Shown: positions 19,359 to 28,893, counted from the stretch's first letter. The stretch is DNA of 64,000 nt from Balneolaceae bacterium (GCA_017640605.1 JAEPQH010000017.1:1-64000), one strand, 5' to 3'. Numbers and translations are program-made. Notes: generated by a model not told the origin, from the letters alone.

Positions 19359-22300
19359 ATGAGGAAGCGAGGGAATTCCCCACTTTTTTTATTGATTTTG
19401 ATCGTCGGCTTTTCGTTGTATGATGGTGTCTTTGCTCAAAAATTCAACATTCAACAATACACCGCCAATACCGGTTTACCTTCAAATAATGTTTTTGATG
19501 TCGAATTCGACAAACTAGGCAACGTTTGGTTTGCTACTTCCGATGGGGTAGTTAAATACGACGGAGCAGTATATAAAACATACAATCAAGACGATGGTTT
19601 AAAGGACCCGGTACTATTTGATCTATTTATTGACCATAGCGGAATATTATGGGCAAGTACCGATCAAGGTGGCGTTGCGAAATACGAAAAAGGAACCTTT
19701 ACCTATCCGCCACAACTCGATTGGATAGATTCGACCATTGTGCATTATATCGGGCAAGATCCTCAGGGGAACCTTTGGCTTTCGTTAGATAACGCCGGTT
19801 TTGTGATTTTAGATGAAAACCTGGAAACGAAACATCGCTTTACCATTGCAGAGGGGCTTCCGTCCGATTTGATGTTTCATTTCAATTTTCAGCTTCAAGA
19901 TCGAGTACTTATTTCTACCTATGCAGGAGTTGCTGCTTATGATTATGAATTAAATGAGATTACTGACATTTGGAATCTGGAAGACGGGCTTAGCGGTGAA
20001 AAAACCTACGAAGTTCTGGTAGATAAAAGCCAAAATATATGGGTAGGTACAGATCAGGGTATTTCTGAGATTCATTCGGATGGAAAAGTAACAAACCGGG
20101 AGAAAGTTGCCGATTACAAATTAGGTTATGTGTTTGCGATCGAACAAACAGAAGATGGCAAAATTTGGATAGCAACTGATCGGAATGGTCTGTTTTGGAT
20201 TGAGGATAAGGCTGAGACCCACATCACTGTAAAAAATGGTATTAGTTCGAACAATATTTTCAATTTGGCTAAAAGCCCGAGCGGCGAAGTCTGGATCACA
20301 ACGGATGGCAACGGTGTAAACGTTTTTGTTGACGACGAATTTCGGATTTATGACGAATCGAGCACTCTAGATGCCTACAGCGCTACTACAGTATTACAAA
20401 CTAGAGATGGCACCATCTGGATAACCACCGAGAATGGAATAAGCTCGGTTAAAAACGGAGAATTCAAGAATTATCCACTGTTACTACAAGACTACGAAAA
20501 TGAATTGATTCTAAGAGCAAGTGAATTGCCAAACGGTAACATTTTGATGATTACGAATAACTACTCATTACTTGAGTTTGATGGTTCCCAATTTTTTAAG
20601 TCCCCGTACGATTCAATCTTCGAGAATGAATTAATAAATGAAGTTGAAGTGATAGACGGAACAGTTTGGTTTATGGCATTAAGGAGGGTAATAACAGATA
20701 CAAATGGATCAATTAACTATTATGAGCCAGTTACAACAGATCAGTGGCAAAGCGAATTCAATGTAATATTCAAAGATAGTAGGGGAATTTACTGGTTTGG
20801 CACACAAGGTGGTTTGGTTCGTTTTGAAGATGGAGCATTCACCTATTTTACCATAGAAGATGGGCTTCGAAACAATCGCATTTCACACATTAAAGAAGAT
20901 GACCACGGCAACCTTTGGTTAGTGCATAATGTTGGGGTAGACATACTGCGCGGAATTCAAGAAGATGGTTCATTCTCAGAAATCACACCATTCGAAACAG
21001 AAGAATTATATATCGATGAAACGAATTTTTTACAGTTTGATGCAAGCGGAAACCTATGGCAAGGTACTAACGCCGGGCTAAATTACTACAACCTGGAAGA
21101 ATTTGAGGCTTTCGGCCGATATCAGCATATACATATTCCGCTTCAAAATTATGGCTATGGTACAGAGTTTAGCGTATATGGTAGCCTGTTAAGCACAGAC
21201 TCAACACTTTATTTTGGTACGTATAACAATGGATTAATTACTTATAAATTTAGAAATGGTGAGTACCAACTTCACCCCGACGAAGCACCAAGAGTATTTA
21301 TTCGCTCCATTACAGCCGGTTCAGATGTGGTATATAATCAAGAAAATGGCGAACAAGATGTAGATCGTATTGTTGTTGATAACAGCCAAAATAATATAAC
21401 CATAAAACTAAGTGCGATTAGTGAAAAGTATCCGCGAAGAATAAATTATCGATATCGGCTGGAAGGGTTACAGAACGAGTGGGTAGTGGCAGAAAATATT
21501 TCTCAAATCCGCTACGAAAGTTTGCCCTCAGGAACCTTCGACTTAATTTTACAAACAAAAGCACCCAATTCAGATTGGTCGGAAGTGCAACAGGGAATTC
21601 GCATTGTGGTTGAAAAACCCTTTTATCTGCAGTTATGGTTTTTGGGGCTGATAATTCTTGCCCTTGGTTTTCTGATCTATGCCATCGACAAAGGCAGAGT
21701 TTCATTAATAGAAAAGAATTTATTAGAAAGCATTGTTTTTGAACAAACCAAAGACATAAAAAAAGCCCTCGACGAGAAAGAAGTTCTCATCAAAGAAATT
21801 CATCATCGTGTAAAAAATAATCTGGCTGTAATTTCTGGATTATTAGATTTACAGAGCCGCCAAATTGAAGAAGGTCCTGCCACCGAAGCTTTACAAAACT
21901 CGATGACACGAGTGCTGGCGATGGCTAAAATCCATGAGCAGCTGTACCAAAACGAAGATTTAGCAAATGTAAATTTTAAAAGCTTCATAACCAATCTTGT
22001 TCGCTCTTTAGATAACACGATAAGTGATGCAGATCATCCTATACTCATAAACGAACAAGTAGCAGATATTTTTGTCGACGTTAACATTGGAGTGCCACTT
22101 GGATTAATGATCAATGAAATCCTCAGTAACAGCTTCAAGCATGCTTTCCAAGATCATGACGCAACAAAATTAGCTACGATTAACATCGATTTTTCAAAAC
22201 TTGACGAGCACTATTACTTCATGCGGATTGGAGACAATGGCATTGGTTCTGAAGAAAATCTGCTAGAAATTGAACATCAATCTCTTGGCATGACCCTCAT

Positions 22301-22385
22301 AAAATCGTGGGCAATGCAATTGGATGCGGAATTAACGTACGACGGCTCTGATGGGGCTGTATTTGAAGCTAAGATCCCTGTTTAA
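19359..22385 (+). CDS. Two-component-regulator-propeller sensor histidine kinase, HisKA_2 type (paralogue 2)
   Basis: This is a tandem paralogue of the kinase at 16117. With the ATG at 19359 it has the same length (1008 residues) and the conserved His falls at the same position, His816. That supports this start over upstream TTG codons. Domain order is signal peptide (ending VFAQKF), propeller repeats, Y_Y_Y domain, membrane helix, HisKA_2 box HHRVKNNLAVISGLLDL, N-box NEILSNSFKHAF and G1 motif DNGIG. The kinase should be active. The propeller regions diverge more than the cytoplasmic domains, so the two probably sense different ligands. The 3' end overlaps the convergent enoyl-CoA hydratase gene by 17 bp. 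Confidence 0.85.
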   Translation: MRKRGNSPLFLLILIVGFSLYDGVFAQKFNIQQYTANTGLPSNNVFDVEFDKLGNVWFATSDGVVKYDGAVYKTYNQDDGLKDPVLFDLFIDHSGILWASTDQGGVAKYEKGTFTYPPQLDWIDSTIVHYIGQDPQGNLWLSLDNAGFVILDENLETKHRFTIAEGLPSDLMFHFNFQLQDRVLISTYAGVAAYDYELNEITDIWNLEDGLSGEKTYEVLVDKSQNIWVGTDQGISEIHSDGKVTNREKVADYKLGYVFAIEQTEDGKIWIATDRNGLFWIEDKAETHITVKNGISSNNIFNLAKSPSGEVWITTDGNGVNVFVDDEFRIYDESSTLDAYSATTVLQTRDGTIWITTENGISSVKNGEFKNYPLLLQDYENELILRASELPNGNILMITNNYSLLEFDGSQFFKSPYDSIFENELINEVEVIDGTVWFMALRRVITDTNGSINYYEPVTTDQWQSEFNVIFKDSRGIYWFGTQGGLVRFEDGAFTYFTIEDGLRNNRISHIKEDDHGNLWLVHNVGVDILRGIQEDGSFSEITPFETEELYIDETNFLQFDASGNLWQGTNAGLNYYNLEEFEAFGRYQHIHIPLQNYGYGTEFSVYGSLLSTDSTLYFGTYNNGLITYKFRNGEYQLHPDEAPRVFIRSITAGSDVVYNQENGEQDVDRIVVDNSQNNITIKLSAISEKYPRRINYRYRLEGLQNEWVVAENISQIRYESLPSGTFDLILQTKAPNSDWSEVQQGIRIVVEKPFYLQLWFLGLIILALGFLIYAIDKGRVSLIEKNLLESIVFEQTKDIKKALDEKEVLIKEIHHRVKNNLAVISGLLDLQSRQIEEGPATEALQNSMTRVLAMAKIHEQLYQNEDLANVNFKSFITNLVRSLDNTISDADHPILINEQVADIFVDVNIGVPLGLMINEILSNSFKHAFQDHDATKLATINIDFSKLDEHYYFMRIGDNGIGSEENLLEIEHQSLGMTLIKSWAMQLDAELTYDGSDGAVFEAKIPV

Positions 22386-23127
22386 ATCGGGCGAGGATAA
22401 ACTGAGTAACCTCACTCTGCGATAGCGAGCCGCTTAATTTCGCGCGTTCTTCAAAGGTAGATTCAATATCTTCAAATCCCTCCCAAAGTGTAGTTTTTAT
22501 TGCTCTCATTGCCGCCAAGCTGTAGCCGGCTAGTTGTTCGGTGAGTGAATGCACTTCATGCTCCAATTTCTCAAAATCTTGAACTACTGCATTGTACAAT
22601 CCCTTTTCCTCGGCCCAATCACTGCTTTTCCAATTGGTTGAGTCGATAGTAAGTGTTGAAAAAGCGGAGATTCCAATTTTTCGAATTACAGCCGGCGCAA
22701 TAACAAATGGGCCAAATCCAATAGAGAGTTCACTTAATTTGATGGATGCAGTTTCACTTGCAATGGCATAATCACAGGCTGCAATAATGCCAACCCCACC
22801 GCCAACGGCTTTACCCTGCACACTAGCAATTACAAATTTAGGGCAGTTTTTAATGGCTAAGATCAAATGCCCAAATCCTTTAAAAAAAGTGTTCGCTGTT
22901 TCCTCAGAGTCAATTGCTAATAACTCATCAAAAGAAGCTCCGGCACAAAAAGCGCCATCACCTTTGCTACGTAACACAATCACTTTAACCTCAGCATCAT
23001 TTCCAAGCCGGGTTATCGACTCAGCCAATTTACTTAGTAATGCAGATGGCAGGGAATTCCCTTTAGGATGATAAAAATCCAGCGTTGCAATACTGTTTGT
23101 AACAGAAAGGGATAATTCACCGGTCAT
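22369..23127 (-). CDS. Enoyl-CoA hydratase/isomerase family protein
   Basis: The 252-residue protein shows the crotonase fold. The oxyanion-hole motif GAFCAGASFDEL lies in the first half, then the second block GKAVGGGVGIIAACDYAIAS, and a Glu in KLSELSIGFGP aligned with the first catalytic Glu of enoyl-CoA hydratases. The second catalytic Glu position looks replaced (FGPFVIAPAV), so a strict hydratase reaction is uncertain. Isomerase or another crotonase activity is possible. It likely works in acyl-CoA degradation. It overlaps the small secreted-protein gene upstream by 11 bp and the kinase gene by 17 bp. Confidence 0.8.
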   Translation of the reverse strand: MTGELSLSVTNSIATLDFYHPKGNSLPSALLSKLAESITRLGNDAEVKVIVLRSKGDGAFCAGASFDELLAIDSEETANTFFKGFGHLILAIKNCPKFVIASVQGKAVGGGVGIIAACDYAIASETASIKLSELSIGFGPFVIAPAVIRKIGISAFSTLTIDSTNWKSSDWAEEKGLYNAVVQDFEKLEHEVHSLTEQLAGYSLAAMRAIKTTLWEGFEDIESTFEERAKLSGSLSQSEVTQFILARFKQGS

Positions 23128-23470
23128 AATAACTCGGATGCGTGTTTAGAATTAATTGAGCATTGTTGAGTGATTGATTAAATCTACTATACGAAACCGG
23201 TCGAAAAGCGCGCTGATCAAATGGCACGAGGGCATTAAACTGGTCTATTGGGGAGCTGAACTTGAGTGACTGTAAAAAAGCACCGGTGTGGAAGAGAAAG
23301 TCACTCCTCGATTCAAATTGAGTTAAAATTGTTAAATCATCAGTTAATGATGGAACCAGGTTAACCTGCACAAAACGAAACTCTGCATCTTTAGGAACAT
23401 CAGCATTGGACTGTGCAAAGGCAACAGATGCTGAAACACTCAATAAAAGGGTAACCATCAAAGTTTTCAT
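23117..23470 (-). CDS. Small secreted hypothetical protein
   Basis: The 117-residue product begins with a textbook signal peptide (SASVAFAQS, cleavage about residue 20), leaving a mature chain of about 97 residues with no recognisable domain. It has no Cys in the mature part and several Phe/Gln-rich stretches (FHTGAFLQSLKF). It overlaps the start of the downstream enoyl-CoA hydratase gene by 11 bp, so translation of the two is probably coupled. That is odd, because one product is exported and the other is cytoplasmic. Function unknown. Confidence 0.6.
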   Translation of the reverse strand: MKTLMVTLLLSVSASVAFAQSNADVPKDAEFRFVQVNLVPSLTDDLTILTQFESRSDFLFHTGAFLQSLKFSSPIDQFNALVPFDQRAFRPVSYSRFNQSLNNAQLILNTHPSYYDR

Positions 23471-23563
23471 GCTCCTAAGATAGATGAAAATGTGTGTAAA
23501 AGAGAAATTACTTTAGGGATTTTACAACTACTTTCTTGCCCTAGAGCATTCAAAAAAGCCATT

Positions 23564-25360
23564 ATGATTAAGATTCTTCGATTTGTACTGATATTAACTA
23601 ATGTCAGTATTCCACTGCAAGCTCAAACCGTTCATAAGTATGAAATCTCGTTCGAAAATGCTATTCATCACGAAGCTCAAATCAAAGCTACCTTTACCAA
23701 TTTAGATGACGGACCTTTTGAAGTGCGAATGAGCCGAACCTCACCCGGCAGATATGCTATCCATAATTTCGCAAAAAATGTATATGCGGTTTCCGCAAGA
23801 GATGGACAAGGCAATGAGCTCAAAATTTCTCGTCCGAATCCTCAACAATGGGATGTTACCGGCCATGATGGAACCGTTGTTTTTGAATACACCCTGTTTG
23901 CAAATCGAGGAGATGGAACCTACTCTCAGATTGATGAAACTCACGCCAGCCTGAATATTCCTGCAACATTTGCTTATGCAAGAAATTATATGCATCGCCC
24001 GGTAGAAATTACGTTTAATGTGCGGGAAGATTTAAACTGGAGCGTAGCCACTCAATTAAAATATGAGGGTGGTACAACCTATAGCGCACCGGACGGGTAC
24101 TATTTCATGGACAGCCCGGTGTTGATTGGTGATTTCCATTTACGTGAAGAAATGGTTGACGATCAATTAATACGGCTTGCATTGCAATCTCCCGCAAACG
24201 ATAGCGAAGTGAATGAATATTTCTCTAAAGTGATGGCTATTGTGAAAGCACAAAAAGAGATTTTCGGCGAACTTCCAAGTTTTGATTACGGTGAATACAC
24301 CTTCCTTTTATTGTATATGCCAAATGCGAGTCGGGATGGGATGGAGCATCGAAATTCAACCATTGTTACCAATCAAAAGGCTTTTGAAGAACCTTTGGCA
24401 GAAACTAGTATTGGTACCATTTCGCATGAGTTTTTCCATGTATGGAATATAGAGCGAATTCGTCCTGCGAGTTTGGAGCCATTCGATTTTGAAGAAGCAA
24501 ATATGAGTGGTGAATTATGGTTTGCTGAAGGATTTACAAGCTATTATACCACATTAACACTTGTTAGAGCGGGCATCTGGAGCGAAGAAGAATACGCGGA
24601 TCGATTGGTGGGATCGATAAATCGAGTATTTAATTCTCCGGGTTTACAGTTTTTCAATCCCATTGAAATGAGTTATCGAGCACCTTTTGTGGATGCAGCC
24701 ACATCCATCGACCCGACAAACAACGAGAATATTTTTGTTAGTTATTACACCTATGGAAGCGTTTTAGGTTTAGCACTAGATCTCTCACTCAGAACTCGAA
24801 GCGACGACAAAAATCTGGATGATTATTTTAAATTGATTTGGGAGCTATACGGAAAAACTGAAATCCCTTATTCCATTCGCGATCTTAAAGCGGCATTGGC
24901 TTCTTATACAGATCAATCTTTTGCGGATGATTTCTTTTCACGCTTTGTGTACCAATCTCAAATGCCGGACTTTGCCGGTTTGCTCAGAGAATTTGGGATT
25001 GTTATGGAAAAAGCGAATCCGGGTCGACCAACTTTAGGAAATCGATTACTTAGGGTTGATGGTGGCTTTCAACTCAGTGGCAATGCTGTTAAAGGTTCTC
25101 CCTTATACGAAGCTGGTATACAATCATCCGATATAATTACTTCGATCGGTGGCAGAACAATTTTACCCGGAGTGGAAGTAGAGGAAATACTAGAAGAACG
25201 CCGACCCGGACAAACTATCACTATTAAGTACGTACGATTTGGAGAAGAACGAACTGCGAGAGTTCGATTAATGGAGGATCAAAATTATAAAACCTCATTA
25301 GTACGTCGGCCAACTCGATCGGTACGAGAAAATCGAAATGCCTGGCTGGGGATTGAATAA
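23564..25360 (+). CDS. M61 family metallopeptidase with PDZ domain (glycyl-aminopeptidase-like)
   Basis: The start is ATG 23564, the codon before MIKILRF, which gives a proper signal peptide ending in LQAQ; the frame remains open a further 24 codons upstream. The 598-residue protein has an N-terminal beta domain, then the zinc site HEFFH (His288, Glu289, His292) with the third ligand Glu322 in FAEGFTSYY, and a C-terminal PDZ domain (about 485-580). This order is characteristic of family M61. It is probably an exported broad aminopeptidase or peptide-degrading enzyme. It is followed after 57 bp by another secreted peptidase (M24), and the pair likely shares a promoter. Confidence 0.85.
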   Translation: MIKILRFVLILTNVSIPLQAQTVHKYEISFENAIHHEAQIKATFTNLDDGPFEVRMSRTSPGRYAIHNFAKNVYAVSARDGQGNELKISRPNPQQWDVTGHDGTVVFEYTLFANRGDGTYSQIDETHASLNIPATFAYARNYMHRPVEITFNVREDLNWSVATQLKYEGGTTYSAPDGYYFMDSPVLIGDFHLREEMVDDQLIRLALQSPANDSEVNEYFSKVMAIVKAQKEIFGELPSFDYGEYTFLLLYMPNASRDGMEHRNSTIVTNQKAFEEPLAETSIGTISHEFFHVWNIERIRPASLEPFDFEEANMSGELWFAEGFTSYYTTLTLVRAGIWSEEEYADRLVGSINRVFNSPGLQFFNPIEMSYRAPFVDAATSIDPTNNENIFVSYYTYGSVLGLALDLSLRTRSDDKNLDDYFKLIWELYGKTEIPYSIRDLKAALASYTDQSFADDFFSRFVYQSQMPDFAGLLREFGIVMEKANPGRPTLGNRLLRVDGGFQLSGNAVKGSPLYEAGIQSSDIITSIGGRTILPGVEVEEILEERRPGQTITIKYVRFGEERTARVRLMEDQNYKTSLVRRPTRSVRENRNAWLGIE

Positions 25361-25417
25361 GTATTTGCTGCAAAATCAAAAGCTTTACATATTCCCGCTC
25401 CAATTAAAACAGATACA

Positions 25418-26764
25418 ATGAAAAAGCTACTCTTTACTCTACTATTCATCGGATGTTCATTTTCGGCGAATGCACAAACGATGCCGCATATCTTACCCAT
25501 GAAAGAACGTGCAGCTGTTATCGATGATGTGCTAAAAGATCGCATCGAAACCGTGCTTCCGGAAATAATGCGACGCGAAGGCTTAGAGATGTGGTTGATC
25601 ATTTCCCGTGAATACAACGAAGATCCGGTGATGAAAACCATGCTCCCGGCTACTTGGTTAAATGCTCGTCGCCGTACAATTTTGGTGATTTACGATCGCG
25701 GACCGGAAGAAGGCTTGGAAACACTAGCCGTTGCTCGTTATGATGTAGGTGAGGTATTCAAAAAAGCGTGGGATAAAGAAGTACAGCCGGATCAATGGGC
25801 TCGATTGAAAGAAATCATTGAAGAGCGAGATCCAAAAAACATCGGGATAAATCAGTCGGAGCATTGGCAACACGCAGATGGAATGGTGTTAACCGACTAT
25901 CAAGAGTTAGTTGAAGGAATTGGGAAGAAGTATTCTGATCGATTAGTGTCTGCCGAGATGGTAGCTGTTGGCTGGTTAGAAACCCGATCAGCTAAAGAAA
26001 TGGAATTATATCCGCAGATTGTGCGTATTGCGCATGAAATCATTGCGGAAGGTTTCTCATCTGCGGTAATTCAACCTGGTGTTACCACCACAGAGGACGT
26101 AAAATGGTGGTATAGAGAGCGAATTCGAGAATTGAAACTAGTTACATGGTTTCACCCAAGTGTTTCTATCCAACGTGCCGATCCGGAATCCTTCGATCAC
26201 CTTCGAACCTTTGATCGCGCTCCGGAAAACAATGTGATTCAACATGGCGATTTATTGCATGTCGATTTCGGTATCACATATCTCCGTTTAAATACCGACA
26301 CTCAGCAACACGCCTATGTTCTCCGTCCAAAAGAAACTGAAGTACCTGATTACTTGAAAGTTGCTTTCGATAATGGAAATCGATTACAGGATATCTTCAC
26401 CAACAATTTTAAAGAGGGTAGAACCGGAAACGAAGTGTTGGCAATGTCGCGCAAGCAAGCAATTGATGAAGGCTTAAAACCTTCGATATACACACACCCG
26501 ATAGGTTTTCATGGTCATGCAGCAGGAACAACGTTAGGAATGTGGGACGCCCAAGGTGGTGTGCCCGGTGATGGTGATTATCCGTTAAAACTCAATACCG
26601 CATATTCTATCGAATTAAATAACGCGACTTATATTGAAGAATGGGGTAAAGAAATTCGCATTATGCTGGAAGAGGATGCATTTTTTGATGAAACCGGCGT
26701 TTGGTATATCGATGGTCGACAGCGTGAGATTATGACGATTCCGAGAGTGCCGGCGAAGCAGTAG
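25418..26764 (+). CDS. Secreted M24 family peptidase (Xaa-Pro aminopeptidase-like)
   Basis: The 448-residue protein has a signal peptide (SANAQTM, cleavage near residue 20), a creatinase-type N-terminal domain and a pita-bread catalytic domain. Metal ligands seen are Asp283 and Asp294 (DFG...NTD), a His in HPIGFHGHAAGT, a Glu in SIELNN, and a Glu in IMLEEDAF. All five ligands of the dinuclear site are plausible. It should remove N-terminal residues from peptides, preferring X-Pro, outside the cytoplasm. It lies downstream of the M61 peptidase gene in the same orientation. No clear terminator follows; the next 500 bp are non-coding. Confidence 0.85.
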   Translation: MKKLLFTLLFIGCSFSANAQTMPHILPMKERAAVIDDVLKDRIETVLPEIMRREGLEMWLIISREYNEDPVMKTMLPATWLNARRRTILVIYDRGPEEGLETLAVARYDVGEVFKKAWDKEVQPDQWARLKEIIEERDPKNIGINQSEHWQHADGMVLTDYQELVEGIGKKYSDRLVSAEMVAVGWLETRSAKEMELYPQIVRIAHEIIAEGFSSAVIQPGVTTTEDVKWWYRERIRELKLVTWFHPSVSIQRADPESFDHLRTFDRAPENNVIQHGDLLHVDFGITYLRLNTDTQQHAYVLRPKETEVPDYLKVAFDNGNRLQDIFTNNFKEGRTGNEVLAMSRKQAIDEGLKPSIYTHPIGFHGHAAGTTLGMWDAQGGVPGDGDYPLKLNTAYSIELNNATYIEEWGKEIRIMLEEDAFFDETGVWYIDGRQREIMTIPRVPAKQ

Positions 26765-27277
26765 TCAATATTCAATATTCAACAAGGAGTTTTCAAGTTT
26801 CAATTGGTTGCTGTGAAATCTGTTTGACGGATTGAGTTTTAAGTTAAATGTAAAATTCGACCGACCACACCTGTCTTCATCATTGTAAGAACAGGGATTT
26901 GTTGATTGAATTCAGAGCAGTTTTATAGAGTCTCCCCTCCTTAATAAGGAGGGGAACAAGGGGAGGTCAGAATCAACCACGAATTTGTCTTATTAGCTCC
27001 AGCTCAAGCTTTAAACAATCGACCTCATCTGTCTTCTCCTTCGCAAGGAGAAGGACTCGTTGATATAATATCGAAGCGGGGAAAGTTTAGCAAAATGCTT
27101 TACGGAAGTAGTCCGTCTGACAGTTTATTTGAGTACTCAACTTACCTCAAACTTTCCCTCCTTGAGGAGGGAGTTTCTGCTTAGAAGTGAATTAACGACA
27201 TCGCGATAGGGAGGTGTTAAACCGAGAGTTCGTTAACATCTATTTTTTCAGTGCTTTGGTGTTTCAGTGGCTAACAA
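26765..27277. repeat. 513-bp non-coding stretch with three palindromic hairpins
   Basis: No credible gene is seen here. The stretch holds three GC-rich hairpins. The one at 26933-26955 is a perfect 11-bp stem TCCCCTCCTTA/TAAGGAGGGGA with a one-base centre. The one at 27033-27053 is CTTCTCCTT/AAGGAGAAG with loop CGC. The one at 27156-27171 is CCCTCC/GGAGGG with flanking AAACT/AGTTT. A partial unit (GGGGAGGT and GGGAGGTG) follows the first and third. The shared CTCC-rich arms suggest degraded copies of a small intergenic palindromic repeat family. The hairpins are not followed by T-runs, so they are not simple terminators, except perhaps as weak ones for the M24 gene. Confidence 0.6.
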
Positions 27278-28069
27278 TCAAAGCCTCTCAATCAACCCAA
27301 TTACCAGTTTCGCGAATTCGTCTTTTTTCAGCTCAGCGGCTTCTTTAACCTCGGCATGATCTAGTTTTTGATCGGTAACTCCGGCGGCGGCATTGGTTAT
27401 AAGTGAAACGGCGATTGCTTTCACTCCTAATCTATAAGCTTCCATTAACTCTGGTGCGGTGCTCATTCCAACCGCATCGCCACCTAAACCGCGAAAGGCT
27501 CGGATCTCTGCTTTGGTTTCGTAATTAGGTCCTGTGACATATAAATAAGCACCTTTTTTAACCGGAACATCTGATTCTGTAGCAATAGCAATTACCTTTT
27601 TAGAATTGGCTTTCAAATCCTCATGCCAGCTGTCATTTTCGGCAATATCAATTTCTACATGCGGGTGCATGATTCGTTCAATCACCATCAAATCGCCCAC
27701 ACGAAAATCCAGATTGATTCCACCGGCAGCATTAGAGATGATGAGTTTATCTACTTCGAATGCTTTCGCAAGCTGAACAGGTACCACCGTTTTTGAAAAT
27801 GGATATCCTTCATAAAAATGAAATCGACCTGAGAACGCCATCACCTTTTTCCCTGAAACCTCGCCGATAATTAACGAACCCGAATGACCAACAACTGTGG
27901 ATTGAGGAAAGCCCGGAATCTCAGAATAAGGAATCACGGTAGATTGTTGAATATGAGTACCGAAATCACCCAAGCCTGAACCAAGAATAACTGCTGCATC
28001 CAATGTTGAGGCAACACCGTTTTGCACCAGCCAATTTTTAATCTGTATAATTTCTTCAGGAATGCTCAT
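27278..28069 (-). CDS. punA: Purine-nucleoside phosphorylase (trimeric, class I)
   Basis: The 263-residue enzyme cleaves inosine, guanosine or their deoxy forms with phosphate to base plus (deoxy)ribose-1-phosphate, in purine salvage. Seen are the phosphate-binding AVILGSGLGDF near the N-terminus, VVGHSGSLIIG, SGRFHFYEGY, NAAGGIN, the GPNYETKAEIR segment, and MSTAPELMEA followed by SLITNAAAG with the purine-site Asn. This matches the low-molecular-mass trimeric PNP family, and the length is normal. The gene overlaps the 3' end of the MBL-fold gene by 14 bp, so the two are translated together. Confidence 0.9.
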   Translation of the reverse strand: MSIPEEIIQIKNWLVQNGVASTLDAAVILGSGLGDFGTHIQQSTVIPYSEIPGFPQSTVVGHSGSLIIGEVSGKKVMAFSGRFHFYEGYPFSKTVVPVQLAKAFEVDKLIISNAAGGINLDFRVGDLMVIERIMHPHVEIDIAENDSWHEDLKANSKKVIAIATESDVPVKKGAYLYVTGPNYETKAEIRAFRGLGGDAVGMSTAPELMEAYRLGVKAIAVSLITNAAAGVTDQKLDHAEVKEAAELKKDEFAKLVIGLIERL

Positions 28070-28865
28070 AGTCTGTTATCGGCTCGGTAATGTACCCTGT
28101 TTTATCCTCGTGTCCGGTAATTTTTACTATAGGATGATAATCATCATGATATCCTAAAATCCAATACTCGTTTTTATAGGCAAATCGAGTTAAGCGTTCG
28201 CGTTGCGACTGACTCACTTCCGGCTCAAAATCATACTTTGCAGCGAACTTTCTGTTAATCTGATTACGAGTAGCAATTACATCACCGGCTTTCATGTATT
28301 TGTTTTCGCCGTCATCATAAAAAAGAGCGAGATGATGTTTAGTATGCCCACCAATCGTTTCGATGTGAATTTCAGGATAGGGATTGTCCACTTCATCCAT
28401 CAGGTGAAAATCTGCTTTAGCATCCAAAAAAGCGATAAACTCCGTTTTTTCTTCGTCGTAGTATTCTTCCTTATTTCGTACCTCTTCCCAATCAGCACGG
28501 GATGCCCAAATTTTAGCCTCAGGAAAAGTTAACTCCCAAAAACCATGCTCGCGATGCGCCAGTCCTCCAATATGATCGTAATGAAGATGACTTAAAAAAA
28601 TGTCTGTGATTTCGTAATCCTGCAAATCATACCTTTCTAGATTTTCGCGCATGATTTTAGGACCTGTATCTTCACCAAACTCACCAATGCCCGCATCAAA
28701 CAGAATTTTTTTATCCGGAGTATTGATCAAAAAAGGATTAAGAGAAATCTTAAGCGAAGCTCTGTTCGGGCGTCCATCTCTCGGAATTCGTATAAACTTC
28801 TTATCCAATCCCACCGAGAAAGTGCCTTCGTATAATGCTGCTACGTATGTTTGTTTAGTTTTCAG
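28056..28865 (-). CDS. MBL-fold metallo-hydrolase; 5' end apparently altered (CTG start)
   Basis: The protein has the metallo-beta-lactamase zinc motif SHLHYDHIGG, an early NPFLINTPDKKILFDAG strand pair, a later GGHTKHH with the third His, and GDVIA with the bridging Asp. It is probably a quorum-quenching-like lactonase or other hydrolase of this superfamily. The first usual start codon is GTG 28814, but recognisable coding sequence (YEGTFSVGLDKKF) continues 17 codons upstream to a CTG at 28863-28865 with no ATG. The CTG lies exactly at the inner end of an 8-bp tandem repeat array, which suggests that repeat insertion converted an ATG to CTG. Usual length about 250-270 residues. It overlaps the PNP gene by 14 bp. 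Confidence 0.75.
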   Translation of the reverse strand: MKTKQTYVAALYEGTFSVGLDKKFIRIPRDGRPNRASLKISLNPFLINTPDKKILFDAGIGEFGEDTGPKIMRENLERYDLQDYEITDIFLSHLHYDHIGGLAHREHGFWELTFPEAKIWASRADWEEVRNKEEYYDEEKTEFIAFLDAKADFHLMDEVDNPYPEIHIETIGGHTKHHLALFYDDGENKYMKAGDVIATRNQINRKFAAKYDFEPEVSQSQRERLTRFAYKNEYWILGYHDDYHPIVKITGHEDKTGYITEPITDYEHS

Positions 28866-28893
28866 AGTTACAGAGTTACAGAGTTACAGAGTT
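28863..28893. repeat. Left octamer array (about 4 units)
   Basis: On the plus strand the unit is CAGAGTTA, repeated about four times without error; on the minus strand it reads GTAACTCT. Two more units recur at about 28927-28942, overlapping the 3' end of the four-helix-bundle gene. The array ends at the CTG that begins the MBL reading frame. Confidence 0.85.

Noticed and set aside
26933-27171. CRISPR-like repeats
   Set aside because: Only three hairpins with different sequences and irregular spacing, no conserved repeat and no cas genes.
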